Source: Plasmodiophora brassicae
Taxonomy: Eukaryota > Endomyxa > Phytomyxea > Plasmodiophorida > Plasmodiophoridae
Direction of reading: 5' to 3'
Assembly (NCBI GenBank): GCA_039704465.1
Contig: JASFAU010000005.1
Location: 1,364,001-1,428,000 of the forward strand
DNA length: 64,000 bases
Under the pieces are notes generated by a model. The model worked only from the letters and a program-made list of their open reading frames with translations, had not been told where the DNA came from and did no database searches. This document shows positions 60,958-64,000 of this stretch, piece after piece. The position numbers and the translations under genes are program-made. Numbering within the stretch: the first letter of the stretch is position 1; each line of letters opens with the position of its first letter.

Positions 60958-63900
60958 GGCGCAGGACGCGGCCACCGTTGCGATAGTGGTCGATAGCGTT
61001 CGCGCGAAGGAACCCCAAACCGACCCAGGTGACGATCCATTCATCCGAGTCGACACCTGGCCGTGAGACGCTCCATCCTGACGTGGTTCGTGCAACGTAC
61101 AGGGAACGCCCTGGATGGCACGCGCAGCCGCGACCCGAGCGCGCCCGGCCCCAGGCCCAAGTCCAGCATCTATGACGACTCGGATGGCGACGACGACGAC
61201 GACGACGAGACCGCGGATGGCCTCGAGGCGCCAGGCGGCGACCTGTCCAGCCAGGTGGAGTTCTACAAGATGGCCTACGCCGAGGCCGAACAGGCTCGGG
61301 CCATTGCAGAAGCCACAGCGGGTGCCGTCCAGCGGCGCCTCCGAGACATGACCCGCATCGCAAACGAGGCCCAGGAGGCCATGGACGCGCGCTACCAGTC
61401 CCGTTTGCGCGAGATCGACGCGAGGCGGCAGGCGGAGAAGGAGGCCGCCGACCAGCACCTGCGCCAGGTCGAGTCGCAGCTCCAGGACCAGCAGGACGTG
61501 GTCGCCCTGATGGAGATCCAACGCCAGACGATGCAGGCGGCCATCAGCAAGCTCGAGAGCGACCTGCGCCTGAAGAACGACAGCTGCCCGGCCTGCGACC
61601 TCCTGCGTCGTGACCTACAGCGCCTGGAACGCGCCCTGGTCAAGGCGTCCGAGCGCCGCTGCGAGACCTGCCTGCAGAACGAGGTCACCATCGAGGCGCT
61701 GCGCAAGGAGATCGCCGACCGCGACCGCCTGCAGGCGCTTCGCGCGACGACGTCAACGGCGAGCGCGGACGCGGTCATCGACGTCGACACTGATGCCGAC
61801 GGCGACGAAGAAGGCGAGGTGGCACCCGATGACGTGCTGGGCCAGTTGAGCGTGTTCAAGGCAGCGTTCCGGGAGGGCGAGCAGGCCCGCGCCGTTCTGG
61901 AGGCATCGCTGCAGGCGTCGCAGGCACAGTGCCTGGACCTGCAGGCGCAGGCGGCCGCCCTGCAGGCGCGGATCGACGAGCAGAAGCAGACGATCGCCGC
62001 GCTGGACGCGCAGCGCTCCACGACGCAGGCGACGACCGCCAGGCTGAGCGCACGACAGGTCGCGGGTGGCGACCGTGCCTGCGTGCAATGTGACCTGCTG
62101 CGACAGCGGGTCGCCGAGCTGGAGCGAGCCGCCGAGAGCCGGTGCCCCGCCTGCATCAGGAAGGAGGCGCGCATCGACGACCTGACGAACGACCTGGAGG
62201 AGATGCGGACGCGGGCGCGAGGCCTGCACGACAACGTGCAACGGGTGCAGGTCGACCTGACCGCCATGACCGAACGACACGGCGAGTGCAGGGCCAAGCT
62301 GAACGAGGCGCTCGAGGCCAACCATCGCCTGTCGAAGGTGGCCATTGTCCCGCTGGCGGCGGGCGGCAACGCAGACGATCCCGTCGGGCAGCTGGTGTCC
62401 GAATTGCAACGCAGCGAGCAGCTGGCCGGGTACGCCCAGCCGCTGGTGGGCATCGTCGAGCAGCACGCGGCCCTGTCGGCGATGAACGCCCAGTACGCCG
62501 ACGAATTGCGGAGGCTTCACGCCCAGATCCGGGTGAGCGTCGACCCGGACACGGTTCGGCACTTCCAGAAGGTGGCGCGCAGGCTCCGACGCGACGTCAG
62601 CGCCATCGGCCAGGCCATGCTCGACATGCGGGATACGCTGGGCGGCCAGTTCGTCCGCGCCGTCCAGGAGCATGACAGCCTGCGCCTGGCGTACAGGACG
62701 GAGCTGGGCGAGCGCAAGGCGCTGTCCAACCTCGTCCAGGAACTTCGTGGCAACATCCGCGTCTACTGCCGCGTCCGACCACCTCGCCCGGACGAGGACA
62801 ACGTCATCGAGCGATCCGACGACGACGGCAACTGCCTCATCATCAAGAAGCCGGTAGGGGCCCTACCTATGCTGCGCGGGCGCCTGTTCGTCCCGTACGT
62901 CCTGATGACGCGGGTGCGGCGTCCATCATAGGAGACAGGCACGTTCCGTTTCCAATTCGACAAGGTGTTCGAGGGCGCGTCCTCGCAGGAGCAGGTCTTC
63001 GACGAGGTCAAGGGCCTCGTTCAGCTGGTGCCCGATGGTAAATGGGACCGCTTCGCCTCCGCGCGTATCCCCGGTCGCTTGCTCGCTGACCAGCGACGGC
63101 CCCGTTCTGTCCAGGGTACCACGTGTCGATCTTTGCGTATGGGCAGACCGGCAGCGGGTGGGTGCCGCGCGCCTTACCTGATATTGCAAGCGCTGAGAGC
63201 CGGCCCGTCGTTGTAGGAAGACGCACACGATGAACGGTTCGCCTGAGGACGCCGGCGTGCAGATCCGCGCCCTGAACTACCTGTTCGAATGTGCCAACGA
63301 GGAGACGGACCAGATCAGCATCAGCCTGCTGGAGATCTACAATGAGAACATCTACGACCTGCTCGCTGATGGCAACGCTACTGACGAACCGCTGAAGGTG
63401 GCGATGTCCGCCTCTGGAGGTCGGCAAGCTGGCTAGCTACCGCTGCGCTCGTTGTTTCACCCGCCCGTTCGTAATCGCTGCCCGCGTGCAGGGACCGCCG
63501 TTTCTGGATTGTCGCAGCTTGTTGTCCAGTCGCGGCAGCAGGTCCAGGCGGCGTTCAAGCGCGGTTCCAGGAAGCGCAGCGTCGCCAGGACCAACATGAA
63601 CGAGCACAGCAGTCGGTCGCACCTGGTGCTCTCGGTAGCATTCACCAGGACGGACCTGGGCGGTTCCATCTGTCACGGTCGGTCCAGCATCGTCGGGTCA
63701 CCACCACCTGCCAGACTGACGGCGTCGTCGGTATCGCTCGCTGACAGGGCGTATGCACATGATCGACCTTGCGGGGAGCGAGAGTGTGGGGAGATCAGGG
63801 GCCACCGGGGAACGTCTCAAGGAGGCTCAGGCGATCAACAAATCGCTGTCCGCACTGGGCGATGTCATTGCCGCTAAAGGTGTGTCCCGCAATGCCACGA

Positions 63901-64000
63901 TCGGCAGCATCGCAGAAATGAATGGATTGCGCTCCCTGGCAGCGAACAAGAAGAGCCACGTGCCGTTCCGCAACAGCAAGTTGACGCACCTGCTTCAGGA
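60958..64000 (+). CDS. Kinesin-14 (C-terminal motor kinesin), 3' end outside window
   Basis: The N-terminus is unresolved (probable exon 60958-61028, then 61103-62853). A coiled-coil stalk of about 550 residues with heptads and several CxxC pairs (CPACDLL, CETCLQN, CVQCDLL, CPACIRK) precedes the kinesin-14 neck [17 protein letters not shown]. Motor exons: 62932-63037, 63115-63157, 63217-63419, 63492-63662, 63748-63879, 63943-64000+; introns are 59-85 nt. Motifs: [14 protein letters not shown] (P-loop split by an intron), [10 protein letters not shown] (switch I), MIDLAGSES (switch II, DLAGSE) and [14 protein letters not shown] at the window edge. A minus-end-directed microtubule motor is expected. 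The four CxxC pairs in the stalk are unusual. Confidence 0.92.

Noticed and set aside
1..64000. CRISPR arrays, tRNA, rRNA, bacterial promoters or terminators
   Set aside because: None was recognised, and the gene structure is nuclear eukaryotic.

Overview
This is a window of nuclear DNA from a GC-rich, compact eukaryotic genome, most likely a unicellular one. Most genes with recognisable homology only read through after removing very short GT-AG introns. I resolved about fifty of these by joining frames into conserved proteins: nearly all are 50-85 nt, with donors such as GTACG, GTGAG, GTGCG and a recurrent GTCGG. The proteins are eukaryotic: kinesin-14, a mitochondrial citrate-type carrier, an SLC19 vitamin carrier, an NBR1-like PB1/FW protein, a two-pore K+ channel and many Golgi type II enzymes. 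I cannot name the species; a rhizarian/plasmodiophorid-like compact genome would fit the intron size, but that is a guess.

Left part (1-8.6 kb): an N-myristoylated EF-hand/zinc-ribbon/PH protein running off the left edge, a small PB1-FW (NBR1-like) gene, a 12-exon two-pore K+ channel gene, then gene-poor DNA dominated by two large imperfect palindromes (centres near 6358 and 7747).

8.6-20.5 kb: four paralogous genes, each a signal peptide, a protease-associated (PA) domain and seven membrane spans, with one conserved phase-1 intron inside the PA domain. Between them lie an intronless CapA-type metallophosphoesterase, a broken Fis1-like TPR fragment and a secreted GTPase-like protein with a degenerate P-loop. 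The third and fourth paralogues are a recent segmental duplication.

20.6-53 kb: the most striking region. It is an almost uninterrupted run of glycan genes: three GT61-like, three GT77-like, one GT8-like, one exostosin/GT47-like and four fucosyltransferase-like enzymes, one further putative Golgi transferase, a UDP-xylose synthase (UXS), three PC-esterase/NXPE/TBL-type probable glycan O-acyl enzymes, and an FkbM-type methyltransferase. Nearly all encode a short cytosolic tail plus one N-terminal membrane anchor. Together they could supply a precursor (UDP-Xyl), polymerise or branch a glycan, and cap it by acetylation and methylation in the Golgi. A roughly 2 kb insert flanked by roughly 0.6 kb direct repeats interrupts it at 25.2-27.2 kb.

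53.7-64 kb: intron-rich housekeeping-type genes: a DUSP11/RNA-triphosphatase-like phosphatase, the mitochondrial tricarboxylate carrier, a GNAT acetyltransferase, a KH-KH-PLD-like protein whose HKD motif is lost, an SLC19 carrier and a kinesin-14 whose motor domain runs off the right edge.

No tRNA, rRNA, CRISPR or intact transposase was recognised by eye. Exon boundaries are my own splices chosen to preserve frame and family homology; no transcript data were available.
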